Origin: Litorimonas sp039975855
Lineage (GTDB): Bacteria > Pseudomonadota > Alphaproteobacteria > Caulobacterales > Maricaulaceae
Assembly: GCA_039975855.1 (NCBI GenBank)
Contig: JBDWGH010000002.1
Span: 868,001 to 932,000 of the forward strand
DNA: 64,000 bases
Reading direction: 5' to 3'
The notes beneath the pieces are model-generated. The model worked only from the letters and a program-made list of their open reading frames with translations. It did no database searches and was not told the origin of the DNA. Shown in pieces: positions 8,543 to 17,650 of the stretch; the first letter of the stretch is position 1, and each line of letters opens with the position of its first letter. The translations under genes and the position numbers were made by a program.

Positions 8543-9453
8543 CCGGCGGTGTCTTTGTGAATGAGATCAAGATAAAGCGACTGGAGTCGTTCTACCATCG
8601 GGCCACGTTCTCCGGTGCCAATTTTGCGGCCGTCGATTTCTCCAACGGGTGCGAGCCCAGCGAACGTACCTGTCGTAAAGGCCTCGTCGGCACTATAGCA
8701 TTTTGCGAGCGGGAAATTGCGCTCGAAAACCGGAATGTCGTTAGCCTTACAAAGGTCAATAATTTTGCGGCGCGTAATTCCGCCCAAGCAGTAATCACCT
8801 GTAGAAGTCCAAACTTCGCCCTTTCGCACGATAAAGAAATGCGTGGAGTTACAGGTTGCCACAAAGCCCTGCGGATCTAACATCAACCCCTCATCAGCTC
8901 CGGCTTGGATGGCTTGGATACAGGCGGTGACGCAATTAATTTTGGAGTGTGAATTTAATCCAGGGTCTTGAACATCAGCTCGCCCGCGCCTTACAGAAAC
9001 AGTATAAAGCCTAAGTGACTTAGCTGCAGTAGCGGGATCAGCTTCTTTAAATTCAGGCGCAATAACAATTGTCGGCTCGGAAATCACAACGCGAGGATCT
9101 TGATAGGGGGTAGACCGCAAACCTCGGGTCAGCATCAACCGAATATGTACACCATCGGTCATTTTGTTCGCCCTGAGAGTCTCGGTCAGACGGTCTGTCA
9201 ACTCGGCTTTCGTGATACCAATATCTATGTGAAGCGCAGCCGCACCTTCCCAGAGACGATCAAGATGATCCGCCAAAAAAGCGACCTTGCCCTGGTGAAC
9301 GCGAAGTCCTTCCCAGACTCCATCGCCCAACATAAAACCAGAGTCGAAGACATTGACGACAGCTTTGTCTCGCGGGACTAAATCACCATTCAGATTAAAA
9401 AGAACGGACCTGTTCCGGTCATCCGGAACATAGGCGTGTGTACCAAAACTCAT
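8539..9453 (-). CDS. Class IV PLP aminotransferase (branched-chain / D-amino-acid type)
   Basis: 304 residues. The fold-type IV features are present: VFDSGFMLGDGVWEGLRV near residue 40, the PLP lysine in LNSHSKINCVTACIQA, and the phosphate loop in EAFTTGTFAGLAPVGEIDGR. The family covers branched-chain aminotransferases, D-alanine aminotransferase and aminodeoxychorismate lyase; the sequence alone does not decide which. The tight coupling to a sulfotransferase-like gene argues for a specialised role rather than plain IlvE. Confidence 0.85.
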   Translation of the reverse strand: MSFGTHAYVPDDRNRSVLFNLNGDLVPRDKAVVNVFDSGFMLGDGVWEGLRVHQGKVAFLADHLDRLWEGAAALHIDIGITKAELTDRLTETLRANKMTDGVHIRLMLTRGLRSTPYQDPRVVISEPTIVIAPEFKEADPATAAKSLRLYTVSVRRGRADVQDPGLNSHSKINCVTACIQAIQAGADEGLMLDPQGFVATCNSTHFFIVRKGEVWTSTGDYCLGGITRRKIIDLCKANDIPVFERNFPLAKCYSADEAFTTGTFAGLAPVGEIDGRKIGTGERGPMVERLQSLYLDLIHKDTAG

Positions 9454-9471
9454 AAGGCTACTCCTCGGAGT

Positions 9472-10413
9472 TTAAATTTCGCCGCCAAGAGACCGCCATG
9501 TCGCCGTGATCATAGCTGGCTTACTGATGAAACTCTCGAGATTTGTCATATCCGCTAGCGGATCAGCTGCGATAATCGCCTCCAAGCTTTCGCCCGCATC
9601 TTTTCGCGCTTTCACGCGATCATGGATAGCCTGAAGGCGTTTGATGGACTCGCCAAGTTCAGCCTTGTTTGACAAAGGCCCGTGCCCCGGAATGACTTTG
9701 GTATTCTCGTCAGAGAGGTCATAAGCGATTTGTTGCGCTTTGATCATGCCTTGGATGCTACCGCCGCTATCAACATCAACGAAAGGCAGAAGACCCAAAA
9801 AATAATTATCACCAAGATGAATGATATTCGCTCCAACGAAATGTACGATGGTATCTCCGTCGGTATGAGCGGATGGAATATGGATAGCGCGAACTTCATC
9901 GCCATTGAACCACAAAGTCATTTCATCAGAGAAGGTCAGCGTTGGCCAAAGCGCTGCATCGCGAGCGTCTTGTTGGCGGCCAAAAGCCTTATTCATATAA
10001 CTTGTGCCCATTCTCGTACGGACATTGTCGTGCGCGACAACAGTTGCGCCGACAGCTTTCATTTCAACATTTGCGCCGGAATGGTCACCATGATGATGCG
10101 TATTTAGAACATAAGTAATCGGCTTGTTTGTCAGAGTTCCTACAACGTCGATGATCTCTTGACCAAAGCGCGCGAATTTATCGTCGATCATATAGACGCC
10201 GTCGGCGCCAGTGCTGACGCCAATATTTCCACCCGGTCCAAGCAGCATATAGAAACCGCCGCCTAGATCTTGGCTTGTGATATTCGGTTTGGCGGGCGCC
10301 TCTGCAGCAGCCGTATCTTGCGGAGCTGGCTTGGGTTCAGATGCATCAGCAACAGTTTCCGCGCCAGAACAGGCGGCGAGCAAAAGCGTGGAGGCGAGAA
10401 GAAGCTGTTTCAT
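9472..10413 (-). CDS. Metallo-beta-lactamase-fold hydrolase, lipoprotein
   Basis: 313 residues. The lipobox LLLAACSGAE puts the lipidated cysteine at about residue 16, and a Pro/Ala-rich linker follows. The zinc motif is TYVLNTHHHGDHSGANVE, with later ligands in SAHTDGDTIVHF and GHGPLSNK. Similar exported MBL proteins are often annotated as beta-lactamase-like, but the true substrate is unknown. It lies 18 bases downstream of the aminotransferase end, on the same strand, and just after the dehydrogenase gene. Confidence 0.88.
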   Translation of the reverse strand: MKQLLLASTLLLAACSGAETVADASEPKPAPQDTAAAEAPAKPNITSQDLGGGFYMLLGPGGNIGVSTGADGVYMIDDKFARFGQEIIDVVGTLTNKPITYVLNTHHHGDHSGANVEMKAVGATVVAHDNVRTRMGTSYMNKAFGRQQDARDAALWPTLTFSDEMTLWFNGDEVRAIHIPSAHTDGDTIVHFVGANIIHLGDNYFLGLLPFVDVDSGGSIQGMIKAQQIAYDLSDENTKVIPGHGPLSNKAELGESIKRLQAIHDRVKARKDAGESLEAIIAADPLADMTNLESFISKPAMITATWRSLGGEI

Positions 10414-10422
10414 GATCTGTCC

Positions 10423-11424
10423 TTAGGAAGCTATTTGAAAACTCGCGCCAGGTGGCAGCACACGGTTGGGAGCAGCGTGATGATCCATCATCGCGCGAAT
10501 ATTAATCATGACCAGCTCACCCATTTCACGGCGGCTTTCATGGGTGGCTGAGCCGATATGCGGCGCGAGAATGACATTCGGCAATCCTAACAGATCTGGA
10601 TGCGGTTGCGGTTCTTGTTCGTAAACGTCTAGTCCAGCACCAGAAATCGTCCCAGCTTTGATGGCAGCGGCTAAAGCCGCTTCGTCAATAATCTCTCCGC
10701 GCGCGGTATTTACGACATAGCTATCAGGTCTCATCTTAGCCAAACGATCGGAATTAATCAGGTGATAGGTACTCGGCGTCGCTGGACAATGGATCGACAA
10801 GAAATTTACCTCGGCCAACATGGCATCCAAATCCTCGTGCCAGGTCGCCTGTAAGGTATCCTCTATGCCTTTGGGGATACGGCGCCGGTTATGATAATGC
10901 ACGTCCAAGCCAAATGCTGTCGCGCGGCGAGCCAAAGCTTGCCCAATACGTCCCATACCCAGAATACCCAACTTACCGCCCCGTACACGATGACCCAGCA
11001 TATGTGTCGGACCCCAGCCTGTGAATTCTCCAGCGCGTAAGCGGCGATCCCCTTCGACCAGTCGGCGAGGAACAGCCAAGATCAAGGCCATCGCTAAATC
11101 CGCCGTATCTTCAGTCAGGACGCCAGGCGTGTTCGTGACGGGAATACCTTTGGCGTGAGCTGTTGAGACATCAATATGGTTCGTACCCGCGCCAAAATTT
11201 GCGATCAGGCGCAAGCCTGGCGACGCATGAGACAAGACTGCGGCATCAATCCGATCCGTCACCGTCGGAACGAAGACATCGCAATCCGCAATTGCGGCTG
11301 CCAATTCATCCTGTGTCATCGGCGCATCATCCGCCCGCAGGACAGTGTCGAACATATCCGACATTCGACTTTCAACCTCGATTGGCAGGCGGCGCGTGAC
11401 GACAACTTTGGGCTTAGACTTCAT
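10423..11424 (-). CDS. D-2-hydroxyacid dehydrogenase (glyoxylate/hydroxypyruvate reductase-like)
   Basis: 333 residues from the ATG at 11424; an upstream in-frame extension to 11496 would reach into the divergent promoter and is not family-like. NAD(P) binds at GKLGILGMGRIGQALARRA, and the catalytic Arg/Glu/His occur in VVNTARGEIID, YEQEPQPHPDL and LAPHIGSATHESR. The closest pattern is GRHPR-type glyoxylate reductase. It is divergent from the SH3 protein gene and the first gene of the run 11424 to 7841. Confidence 0.9.
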   Translation of the reverse strand: MKSKPKVVVTRRLPIEVESRMSDMFDTVLRADDAPMTQDELAAAIADCDVFVPTVTDRIDAAVLSHASPGLRLIANFGAGTNHIDVSTAHAKGIPVTNTPGVLTEDTADLAMALILAVPRRLVEGDRRLRAGEFTGWGPTHMLGHRVRGGKLGILGMGRIGQALARRATAFGLDVHYHNRRRIPKGIEDTLQATWHEDLDAMLAEVNFLSIHCPATPSTYHLINSDRLAKMRPDSYVVNTARGEIIDEAALAAAIKAGTISGAGLDVYEQEPQPHPDLLGLPNVILAPHIGSATHESRREMGELVMINIRAMMDHHAAPNRVLPPGASFQIAS

Positions 11425-11517
11425 GTAAAGAGTTTGGACCGCATATGGCGAAATTGCAATGCGAACTCTATCACGAATTAGCCATTCATTAACCAAAACA
11501 ACGGCACATCTGTCGCC

Positions 11518-12063
11518 ATGCGCAAGATCATCCTTTCCTCCCTCTCCGCCCTCTTAATCGGAGCACCGGCTCTCGCTCAAGACAAAGTCGATCGCGTCGT
11601 GGAGCCAATACCCGCAGCGAGCACAGACAACCTTTATCGTGTAAGTGCTGATCGGACGCCATCAGGGTTTGTGGTGCCACGCTTCGTGAGTTTGAAATTC
11701 TCCAAGGTGAACGGCCGGACTGGACCGAGCCGCGACCACCCGATTGCATGGCAATATCAACGTCGAGGACTACCCTTATTAATCGTCGCCGAAACTGAGA
11801 TGTGGCGTAAGGTTCGTGATATTTCAGGTGATGAAGCTTGGGTTCGCAAACCGGCCCTTTCCGGCTCCCGCACAGTTTTGGCTTTGCAAAATACCTCTCT
11901 AAGGGCACGCCCTGATGCCCGTGCCCGTGAAGTCGCCCGCACGGATGCGCAAGCCTTGTTACGCCTGCAAAACTGCCGAGAGGGCTGGTGTGAAGTAAAA
12001 TCCGAAAACGGCTTAAAAGGCTGGGCGAGACAAGACGCTCTTTGGGGCGCGCAACGCCCCTAA
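11518..12063 (+). CDS. Exported protein with two bacterial SH3-like domains
   Basis: 181 residues with a signal peptide (MRKIILSSLSALLIGAPALAQ). Two SH3-like units follow: RVSADRTPSGFVV...LIVAETEMWRKVRDISGDEAWVRK (about 45-115), and LALQNTSLRARPDARAREVARTD...GWCEVKSENGLKGWARQ (about 120-175). Such domains bind peptidoglycan or other envelope partners; the family is common in alphaproteobacteria. Confidence 0.82.
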   Translation: MRKIILSSLSALLIGAPALAQDKVDRVVEPIPAASTDNLYRVSADRTPSGFVVPRFVSLKFSKVNGRTGPSRDHPIAWQYQRRGLPLLIVAETEMWRKVRDISGDEAWVRKPALSGSRTVLALQNTSLRARPDARAREVARTDAQALLRLQNCREGWCEVKSENGLKGWARQDALWGAQRP

Positions 12064-12084
12064 TTTGTTCTGAAACAGCTTCAG

Positions 12085-12993
12085 CTACGCTCGCTGAACG
12101 CGCCCGGCGATAGCATCCAACATAGCCATTCGTTTCGGGTCACGTGCATCAGGCGCGGTGATAATTGCGACATCCAGATTTGTTTCGATACCCTGTGGTG
12201 AAGGCGTGCGCGGTGTTTCAGCCAAAGTCTGAATCAGGTTCAACACAGATTGCCTGGCGGTCGCAGCATTTTTTTGCATGACGGCGATAACGCTCGCGAC
12301 ATCAACATTTCCGTGTCCTTCATGCCAACAATCATAATCCGTTACCATGGCAATAGTTGCATAGGGCAGTTCGGCTTCACGCGCGAGTTTTGCCTCGGGC
12401 ATGTTTGTCATACCAATCACATCGCACCCCCATTGACGATAGATCCGGCTTTCTGATTTTGTTGAGAATTGTGGGCCTTCAATCGCGATATATGTCAGGT
12501 CGCTATCAGCGTCTGGGCGATGAACTTTGGCTCCCGCCGCCTTAGCCGCGTCTCCAGCCAAACCTGACAATCTGGAACAAATCGGATCGGCTACGCTGAC
12601 GTGCGCGACACACCCTTTTCCAAAAAAACTCGTTTCCCGTTTAAACGTGCGGTCAACGAGCTGATTGATCATCACGAAATCGCCGGGCGCGTAAGGCTCT
12701 TGCAGACTGCCAACGGCGGAAATGGAGAGGATGTCTGTGCACCCACTTCGCTTTAAAGCATCGATATTAGCGCGATAATTCACGTCCGATGGAGAGATAG
12801 CATGTCCTCGACCATGACGCGGCAAAAACCGCAATCGAACACCGTTCATTTCCGCAAAAAGAATGTCATCCGACGGCACGCCCCACGGCGTGCTGACGCT
12901 CACCCATTCCGGATTTTCCAGACCGTCCAGGTCATACAGACCGGAGCCACCCAAAATACCGAGTGTCCACTGTTTCTCATCTACATTTTTCAT
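12085..12993 (-). CDS. mtnP: S-methyl-5'-thioadenosine phosphorylase
   Basis: 302 residues; cleaves MTA to adenine and methylthioribose-1-phosphate in methionine salvage. The ATG at 12993 follows AGGACAGGG, while a TTG at 13008 would fall before that ribosome site. Signatures are LGILGGSGLYDL, LPRHGRGHAISPSDVNYRANI, EGPQFSTKSESR and GMTNMPEAKLAREAELPYATIAMVTDYDCW. No other methionine-salvage gene is adjacent. Confidence 0.93.
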   Translation of the reverse strand: MKNVDEKQWTLGILGGSGLYDLDGLENPEWVSVSTPWGVPSDDILFAEMNGVRLRFLPRHGRGHAISPSDVNYRANIDALKRSGCTDILSISAVGSLQEPYAPGDFVMINQLVDRTFKRETSFFGKGCVAHVSVADPICSRLSGLAGDAAKAAGAKVHRPDADSDLTYIAIEGPQFSTKSESRIYRQWGCDVIGMTNMPEAKLAREAELPYATIAMVTDYDCWHEGHGNVDVASVIAVMQKNAATARQSVLNLIQTLAETPRTPSPQGIETNLDVAIITAPDARDPKRMAMLDAIAGRVQRA

Positions 12994-13011
12994 AGCCCTG
13001 TCCTGCAAAAC

Positions 13012-13040
13012 AAAAAACCCGGCTGCAAGAGCCGGGTTTT
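13012..13040 (-). terminator. Rho-independent terminator after the bc1 operon
   Basis: On the minus strand AAAACCCGGCT-CTTGC-AGCCGGGTTTT forms an 11-bp stem followed by a run of T. It lies 33 bases after the cytochrome c1 stop and just before the mtnP start, so it closes the petABC transcript and insulates mtnP. Confidence 0.88.
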
Positions 13041-13072
13041 CAAATTCATGTGTTTAACAATTGACTGGGTGG

Positions 13073-13936
13073 CTAATGCTTCACATTCCGCCAAACACGT
13101 TTGTAAGACAGGAAGAGTAAAAGCGAAAGAATAAGGAGATAGACGAGTGTCATCAATCCCGTGCTCTTGCGTTGTTCAAGTTTAGGATCTGCCGTCCAAG
13201 CGAGGAAATGCGTCACATCGGCGGCCATTTGCTCAACCGTCGCAACGGGCGCATCCACGAGTTTCATTTCGCCGTGATCCATTGTTTCAACTGGCTCATA
13301 GGTCACCAACTCGTCGGAGAGAGGCGCAGCCATCGCAATTTTTCCGCCGTCCATGACCGGGTTCCAATGCAATCCTGGCGTAATTTCAACGCTATCAGGC
13401 TTCGGCGTGTCATAGGATACGAGCAGATTATAAAGATAATCCGCACCGCCAGTTCGGGCTTTAACCATGCTGGATAGATCAGGCGGCAATGACCCGCCAT
13501 TAGAGGCCCGAGCCGCTGCATCATTCGGGAAAATCGGCGGGAAGTAATCCGCAGGAATACCGACGCGATCAATATCGTCTCCTGTTTCACCGTCAATATC
13601 TGCAATCGACCAATCCGCTGCGAAGTTTTTCACATATGGATTATCACTCGGGTTTGGAAACTCTTCTAAATAGAACGGGCCGCCCTTATCGCCTAAATGA
13701 CGAAACGCGACATATTTCAGGCTATGGCACGAGGCGCAAACCTCACGGTAAACCTGATATCCCCGCTGCATGGCAGCACGGTCATAGGTCCCGAACGCCC
13801 CATTGAAGGACCAATCTGGGTGCTTCATTTTATAGTCGCCTGAAACGCCGCCGCCAGCCGCGAAGGCCATGCCGGTGACAGAGGCAACTGCAATGATTGC
13901 GCCTAGGATAAGATTTTTCGGTGTCTTGAACGCCAT
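13073..13936 (-). CDS. petC: Cytochrome c1 of the bc1 complex
   Basis: 287 residues; the haem c subunit that passes electrons from the Rieske protein to soluble cytochrome c. There is an N-terminal signal sequence (IAVASVTGMAFA), a haem-binding CASCHSLK at about residue 67, a distal methionine candidate in the late region (KIAMAAPLSD), and a C-terminal anchor helix (LMTLVYLLILSLLLFLSYKR). It is last in petA-petB-petC and stands as a separate gene, not fused to cytochrome b. Confidence 0.95.
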   Translation of the reverse strand: MAFKTPKNLILGAIIAVASVTGMAFAAGGGVSGDYKMKHPDWSFNGAFGTYDRAAMQRGYQVYREVCASCHSLKYVAFRHLGDKGGPFYLEEFPNPSDNPYVKNFAADWSIADIDGETGDDIDRVGIPADYFPPIFPNDAAARASNGGSLPPDLSSMVKARTGGADYLYNLLVSYDTPKPDSVEITPGLHWNPVMDGGKIAMAAPLSDELVTYEPVETMDHGEMKLVDAPVATVEQMAADVTHFLAWTADPKLEQRKSTGLMTLVYLLILSLLLFLSYKRVWRNVKH

Positions 13937-13980
13937 GTCTTCGCGCTTTCTAACTACGAGTATTAAAAGGTATGACCCGA

Positions 13981-15264
13981 CTATTCAGCCGGGGCTAGAG
14001 CTGCGCCATGCTTCCCATCACCGAGCACGGCTTTGGTAATCGAATCCGGTCGTTTGATCGGTTTCTCAACGAGGCCCAGTACAGGCAGGATTATCAGGAA
14101 ATAGGCGAAGTAATAAATCGTCGCAATCTGGCTGAGGCGGTAGAATGTAATTCCCGCATCTTTGCCCATTGGGATCGCAACATCATCTGGCGTACCCGCA
14201 CCGCACCATCCAAGGATGAAGCAGAAGAAGATGAAAATCAGGAAGAACCAACGCGCGATTGGACGGAAACGCATAGAGCGAACTTTATGTGTGTCTAGCC
14301 AAGGCAGAACGAATAGAACAACAATCGCGCCGAGCATCAAGAGAATACCAAATAGCTTGGATGGCACAGCCCGAAGGATTGCATAGAACGGTAGGAAGTA
14401 CCACTCAGGCACAATATGCGCCGGTGTCTTCATCGGATCCGCTTCAATATAGTTATCGGCATGTCCGAGCGCATCGGGAAGATAGAACAAGAATATTGCG
14501 AAAATAACGAGGAACACAGCAACCGCAAAGGCGTCCTTCACAGTGTAGAACGGATGGAAGCTCAAAGTGTCTTCCTTTGTCTTTTCTGAAATCCCGATTG
14601 GATTGTTCTGGCCAACATGATGCAGCGCCCAAACGTGAAGACCAACAAGCGCCGCGATAACAAACGGTAGTAAGTAATGTAGCGCAAAGAAGCGGTTCAA
14701 CGTGGCATTATCGACGGCATAACCCCCCAATAACCACTGCTGGAGGCTTTCACCGACGATCGGAACCGCGCCAAAGAACCCTGTAATCACAGTCGCACCC
14801 CAGAAAGACATCTGGCCCCATGGCAATGTGTAACCAAGGAAGGCCGTTGCCATCATAACCAGATAAATCGCACAACCGAGGATCCAAATAACTTCACGCG
14901 GTGCTTTGTAAGAACCGTAATACAGGCCCCGGAACATGTGCATATAAACCGCTAGGAAGAACATGGATGCACCAACCGCATGCATTGATTGCAGTAACCA
15001 ACCGAATGGAACGTCACGGCGAATTCGTTGCACAGACGCGAAAGCAAGATCCACATCAGCCACGTAATGCATGGCCAAGATCACACCGGAGATGATTTGA
15101 ACGACGAGGCAAAGCGCCAAAATGGCACCAAACGTGTACCAATAATTCAAATTCCGCGGTGACGGGAATGTCATGAAATCCGCGCCCATACGGATGATCG
15201 GCAAACGCTGATCCATCCATTTTGCGGCGGCATATTTAGGTTCGTAAGTCGAGGGACCGGACAT
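13981..15264 (-). CDS. petB: Cytochrome b of the bc1 complex
   Basis: 427 residues with eight membrane helices, full length for the bacterial form. It carries the two bis-histidine haem b pairs (helices MHYVADVDLAF...LLQSMHAVGASMFFLAVYMHMFRG and LHYLLPFVIAALVGLHVWALHHVG) and the Qo-site PEWY motif in HIVPEWYFLPFYAILR. It oxidises ubiquinol at the inner membrane. It lies 4 bases after petA and 44 bases before petC. Confidence 0.96.
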   Translation of the reverse strand: MSGPSTYEPKYAAAKWMDQRLPIIRMGADFMTFPSPRNLNYWYTFGAILALCLVVQIISGVILAMHYVADVDLAFASVQRIRRDVPFGWLLQSMHAVGASMFFLAVYMHMFRGLYYGSYKAPREVIWILGCAIYLVMMATAFLGYTLPWGQMSFWGATVITGFFGAVPIVGESLQQWLLGGYAVDNATLNRFFALHYLLPFVIAALVGLHVWALHHVGQNNPIGISEKTKEDTLSFHPFYTVKDAFAVAVFLVIFAIFLFYLPDALGHADNYIEADPMKTPAHIVPEWYFLPFYAILRAVPSKLFGILLMLGAIVVLFVLPWLDTHKVRSMRFRPIARWFFLIFIFFCFILGWCGAGTPDDVAIPMGKDAGITFYRLSQIATIYYFAYFLIILPVLGLVEKPIKRPDSITKAVLGDGKHGAALAPAE

Positions 15265-15268
15265 GTCT

Positions 15269-15829
15269 TTATCCTACCTTGATGACGTTTTCATTGATGA
15301 AGGTATATGGCGGGATTTCCATATTCTTCGGGGCCGGTCCCTTACGGATACGGCCTGATGTGTCGTAGTGAGACCCATGACATGGGCAATACCAGCCATC
15401 AAAGTCGCCAGCTTCACCAACTGGTACACAGCCGAAATGCGTACAAACGCCAACCATGACCAAAAATTCCGGGCGTAAATTACCATTTGAGTCTGGGACA
15501 AGACGATCACTATCTGTTTCTGGGTCGGGACAGTCTGAAACATCTGTATTCACGGCTTCTTCAATTTCAGCCGGAGTCCGGTGACGAACAAAAACAGGTT
15601 TACCTCGCCAAAGCATTTTCAGTTGCTGCCCTTGTGCGACTTTAGTCAAATCAATTTCAATCGAACCAGCAGCAAGCGTATCAGCGGCTTTGCCCATTTG
15701 AGCAACCAGTGGCCAACCAACAGCAGCAGCGCCAGCGGCAGCCGTTGCGCCTGTCGCCAGGAAGATAAAGTCGCGCTTGGAGCCGTCTTCCAGCTCTGCG
15801 TCAGCGTGTGTTGTGGAACTATCGGACAT
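15269..15829 (-). CDS. petA: Rieske iron-sulfur subunit of the bc1 complex
   Basis: 186 residues from the ATG at 15829, which has AAAGGAG 11 bases upstream; a longer in-frame form (to 15940) would add 37 atypical residues. The N-terminal anchor is KRDFIFLATGATAAAGAAAVGWPLV, probably Tat-targeted. The 2Fe-2S cluster ligands are in GVCTHFGCVP and YCPCHGSHYD. First gene of the bc1 operon. Confidence 0.95.
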   Translation of the reverse strand: MSDSSTTHADAELEDGSKRDFIFLATGATAAAGAAAVGWPLVAQMGKAADTLAAGSIEIDLTKVAQGQQLKMLWRGKPVFVRHRTPAEIEEAVNTDVSDCPDPETDSDRLVPDSNGNLRPEFLVMVGVCTHFGCVPVGEAGDFDGWYCPCHGSHYDTSGRIRKGPAPKNMEIPPYTFINENVIKVG

Positions 15830-16065
15830 GTGGGCGTCCACTCCTTTTTGGCCTTCGAGAGGCGAGTCTATACAATTTCGGCGGTCTTTAGCGTTATATA
15901 ATGCGTATTGCCAGCCTGTATTCGCGGCAACTCGACGCAATCTGAGGATAGATTACAGTCAGGAATAGGCACTTTCTCGCTAGATACTGAAAAAGGCCTT
16001 GTTAGCTCACGTCAATTTGCAATCCCACCTTGCGGCGCAGTGCCGCGCAGCGCTATGCGCCGCTT

Positions 16066-16512
16066 ATGCATATTACCCTATATCAGCCTGAAATCGCCGG
16101 AAATGTCGGTGCCATTTTGCGCACCTGCGCGTGTTTCAAAGTTGGCTTAACCCTCATAGAACCGTGTGGTTTCCCATTGGGCGATAAACGCATGCGGCGT
16201 GCAGCCATGGATTACGCTGTTCCAGGGAGATTGCAGACAGCTCTAGATTGGGAAACCTATCAATCACAAACGTCAGGACGGCAAATTTTACTGACAACCA
16301 AAGGTGCCACGCCCTTATCCGAATTTGAGTTCAACCCGAGCGATACACTTATATTCGGGGCTGAAGGGTCAGGCGTGCCTGAATTTGTGCACGAGAGCGT
16401 GGATGCGCGGGTTGTCATTCCGATGACCCCCGGCGCGCGGTCTCTAAATTTGTCCAACTCCGTTGCCGTGACGCTCTTTGAAGCTTTGCGCCAAACGAAC
16501 AGCCTGCCATAA
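16066..16512 (+). CDS. trmL: tRNA (cytidine(34)-2'-O)-methyltransferase
   Basis: 148 residues; a SPOUT-class enzyme that methylates the wobble ribose of tRNA-Leu species. The ATG at 16066 gives MHITLYQPEIAGNVGAILRTCACF, the normal family start; the longer frame from 16030 is rejected. The knot motifs are LIFGAEGSGVPEF and VVIPMTPGARSLNLSNSVAVTLFEALRQ. It is divergent from petABC. The next gene begins 7 bases later. Confidence 0.92.
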   Translation: MHITLYQPEIAGNVGAILRTCACFKVGLTLIEPCGFPLGDKRMRRAAMDYAVPGRLQTALDWETYQSQTSGRQILLTTKGATPLSEFEFNPSDTLIFGAEGSGVPEFVHESVDARVVIPMTPGARSLNLSNSVAVTLFEALRQTNSLP

Positions 16513-16519
16513 GCATGAT

Positions 16520-17650
16520 ATGAAACACCTTATCCTTCCTATCTTACCTGCTTTGCTTCTTGTTGGATGCGCAGATTCCCAGACCTCTGCCCCTGCGCCC
16601 GCTTCAGAGTCTTATCCAACCGAAATCTCGGCGGACCTATCCGAACGCTTTACGCGGCTCGCTTTAGATTGTGTTCAGCAAGAATTTCCAAACAAGATTT
16701 CGCGCACAACAGACACGGCCGAAGAAATCGGGAGCCCGCAAGACCTCTTCCCTGTCTTTTACGGATGCTTTGATTGGCACAGTGCCGTTCACGGACATTG
16801 GCTCCTCATACGGCAACTTCGCGTGGGACCACAGGACGCCGCTTGGCGAGCCGAAGCCATCACCAAGCTGGACGCGAATATAACGCCTGAAAATGTCGCG
16901 GGAGAGCTGGCCAATTTCCGCCGCGCAGCGCGCGGGTCTTGGGAACGGCCCTATGGTTGGGCTTGGGTTCTTCAACTAACGGCAGAGCTTCGGGAATATG
17001 ATGACCCGAATGCCAAACGCTGGCTCGCAGCATTAGAGCCATTGGAAGCGGATATTGTTCAAGCTACGAAAGACTGGCTACCAAAGCTCGCCTATCCGAT
17101 CCGTTTGGGTACCCACAATCAAACCTCATTTGCGTTTACGTTGATGCTAGATTGGGCAGAAGTCGCAGGCGATGAGGCCTTCGCCAATCTCATTCGAGAC
17201 AGCGCGATGAAATTTCATCAAAACGACAAAAACTGCCCTCTCACCTATGAACCCTCCGGTGAAGACTTCTTATCTCCCTGCCTCATGACCGCGGACCTCA
17301 TGCGCCGTGTTATTGCCGGTCAGGAAGATTTTGCGGAATGGCTTTCGAATAATATGCCAGACATCCCAACGGACGGATCAACGGATTGGTTGCCGCCCGC
17401 TATTGTCAAAGACGCAAGCGACGGCAAACTTGTTCATTTGGATGGAGTAAATTCCTCTCGGGCTTGGAACCTATATAATATCGCCCGAGCTTTACCCGTA
17501 GGTGACCCACGGCGCGCAAGTTTGGTCGCCACAGCGGACATTCATAAAGACGCCGGCGTCGCCGCTGTTTCTGACGAACATTATTCTGGCAGTCATTGGC
17601 TGGCGAGTTTCGCAACTTATCTCATGACGGATCGAGGCTGGAATGACTGA
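16520..17650 (+). CDS. DUF2891 lipoprotein
   Basis: 376 residues starting MKHLILPILPALLLVGCADSQ, with the lipobox cysteine at about residue 17. The rest follows the DUF2891 pattern closely: LDCVQQEFPNK, LFPVFYGCFDWHSAVHGHWLLIRQLR, RPYGWAWVLQLTAEL, LAYPIRLGTHNQTSFAFTLMLDWA, YEPSGEDFLSPCLMTADLMRRV. The biochemical role of this family is not known; the H/W/E-rich helices recall alpha/alpha-barrel enzymes. Its stop overlaps the hemF start by 8 bases. Confidence 0.88.
   Translation: MKHLILPILPALLLVGCADSQTSAPAPASESYPTEISADLSERFTRLALDCVQQEFPNKISRTTDTAEEIGSPQDLFPVFYGCFDWHSAVHGHWLLIRQLRVGPQDAAWRAEAITKLDANITPENVAGELANFRRAARGSWERPYGWAWVLQLTAELREYDDPNAKRWLAALEPLEADIVQATKDWLPKLAYPIRLGTHNQTSFAFTLMLDWAEVAGDEAFANLIRDSAMKFHQNDKNCPLTYEPSGEDFLSPCLMTADLMRRVIAGQEDFAEWLSNNMPDIPTDGSTDWLPPAIVKDASDGKLVHLDGVNSSRAWNLYNIARALPVGDPRRASLVATADIHKDAGVAAVSDEHYSGSHWLASFATYLMTDRGWND

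Noticed and set aside
8437..8880. 147-codon plus-strand frame antisense to the aminotransferase
   Set aside because: Lies opposite two well-supported genes; composition is that of a shadow frame.
15830..15940. Longer N-terminus for the Rieske protein
   Set aside because: The extra 37 residues are not family-like and the ribosome site belongs to the ATG at 15829.
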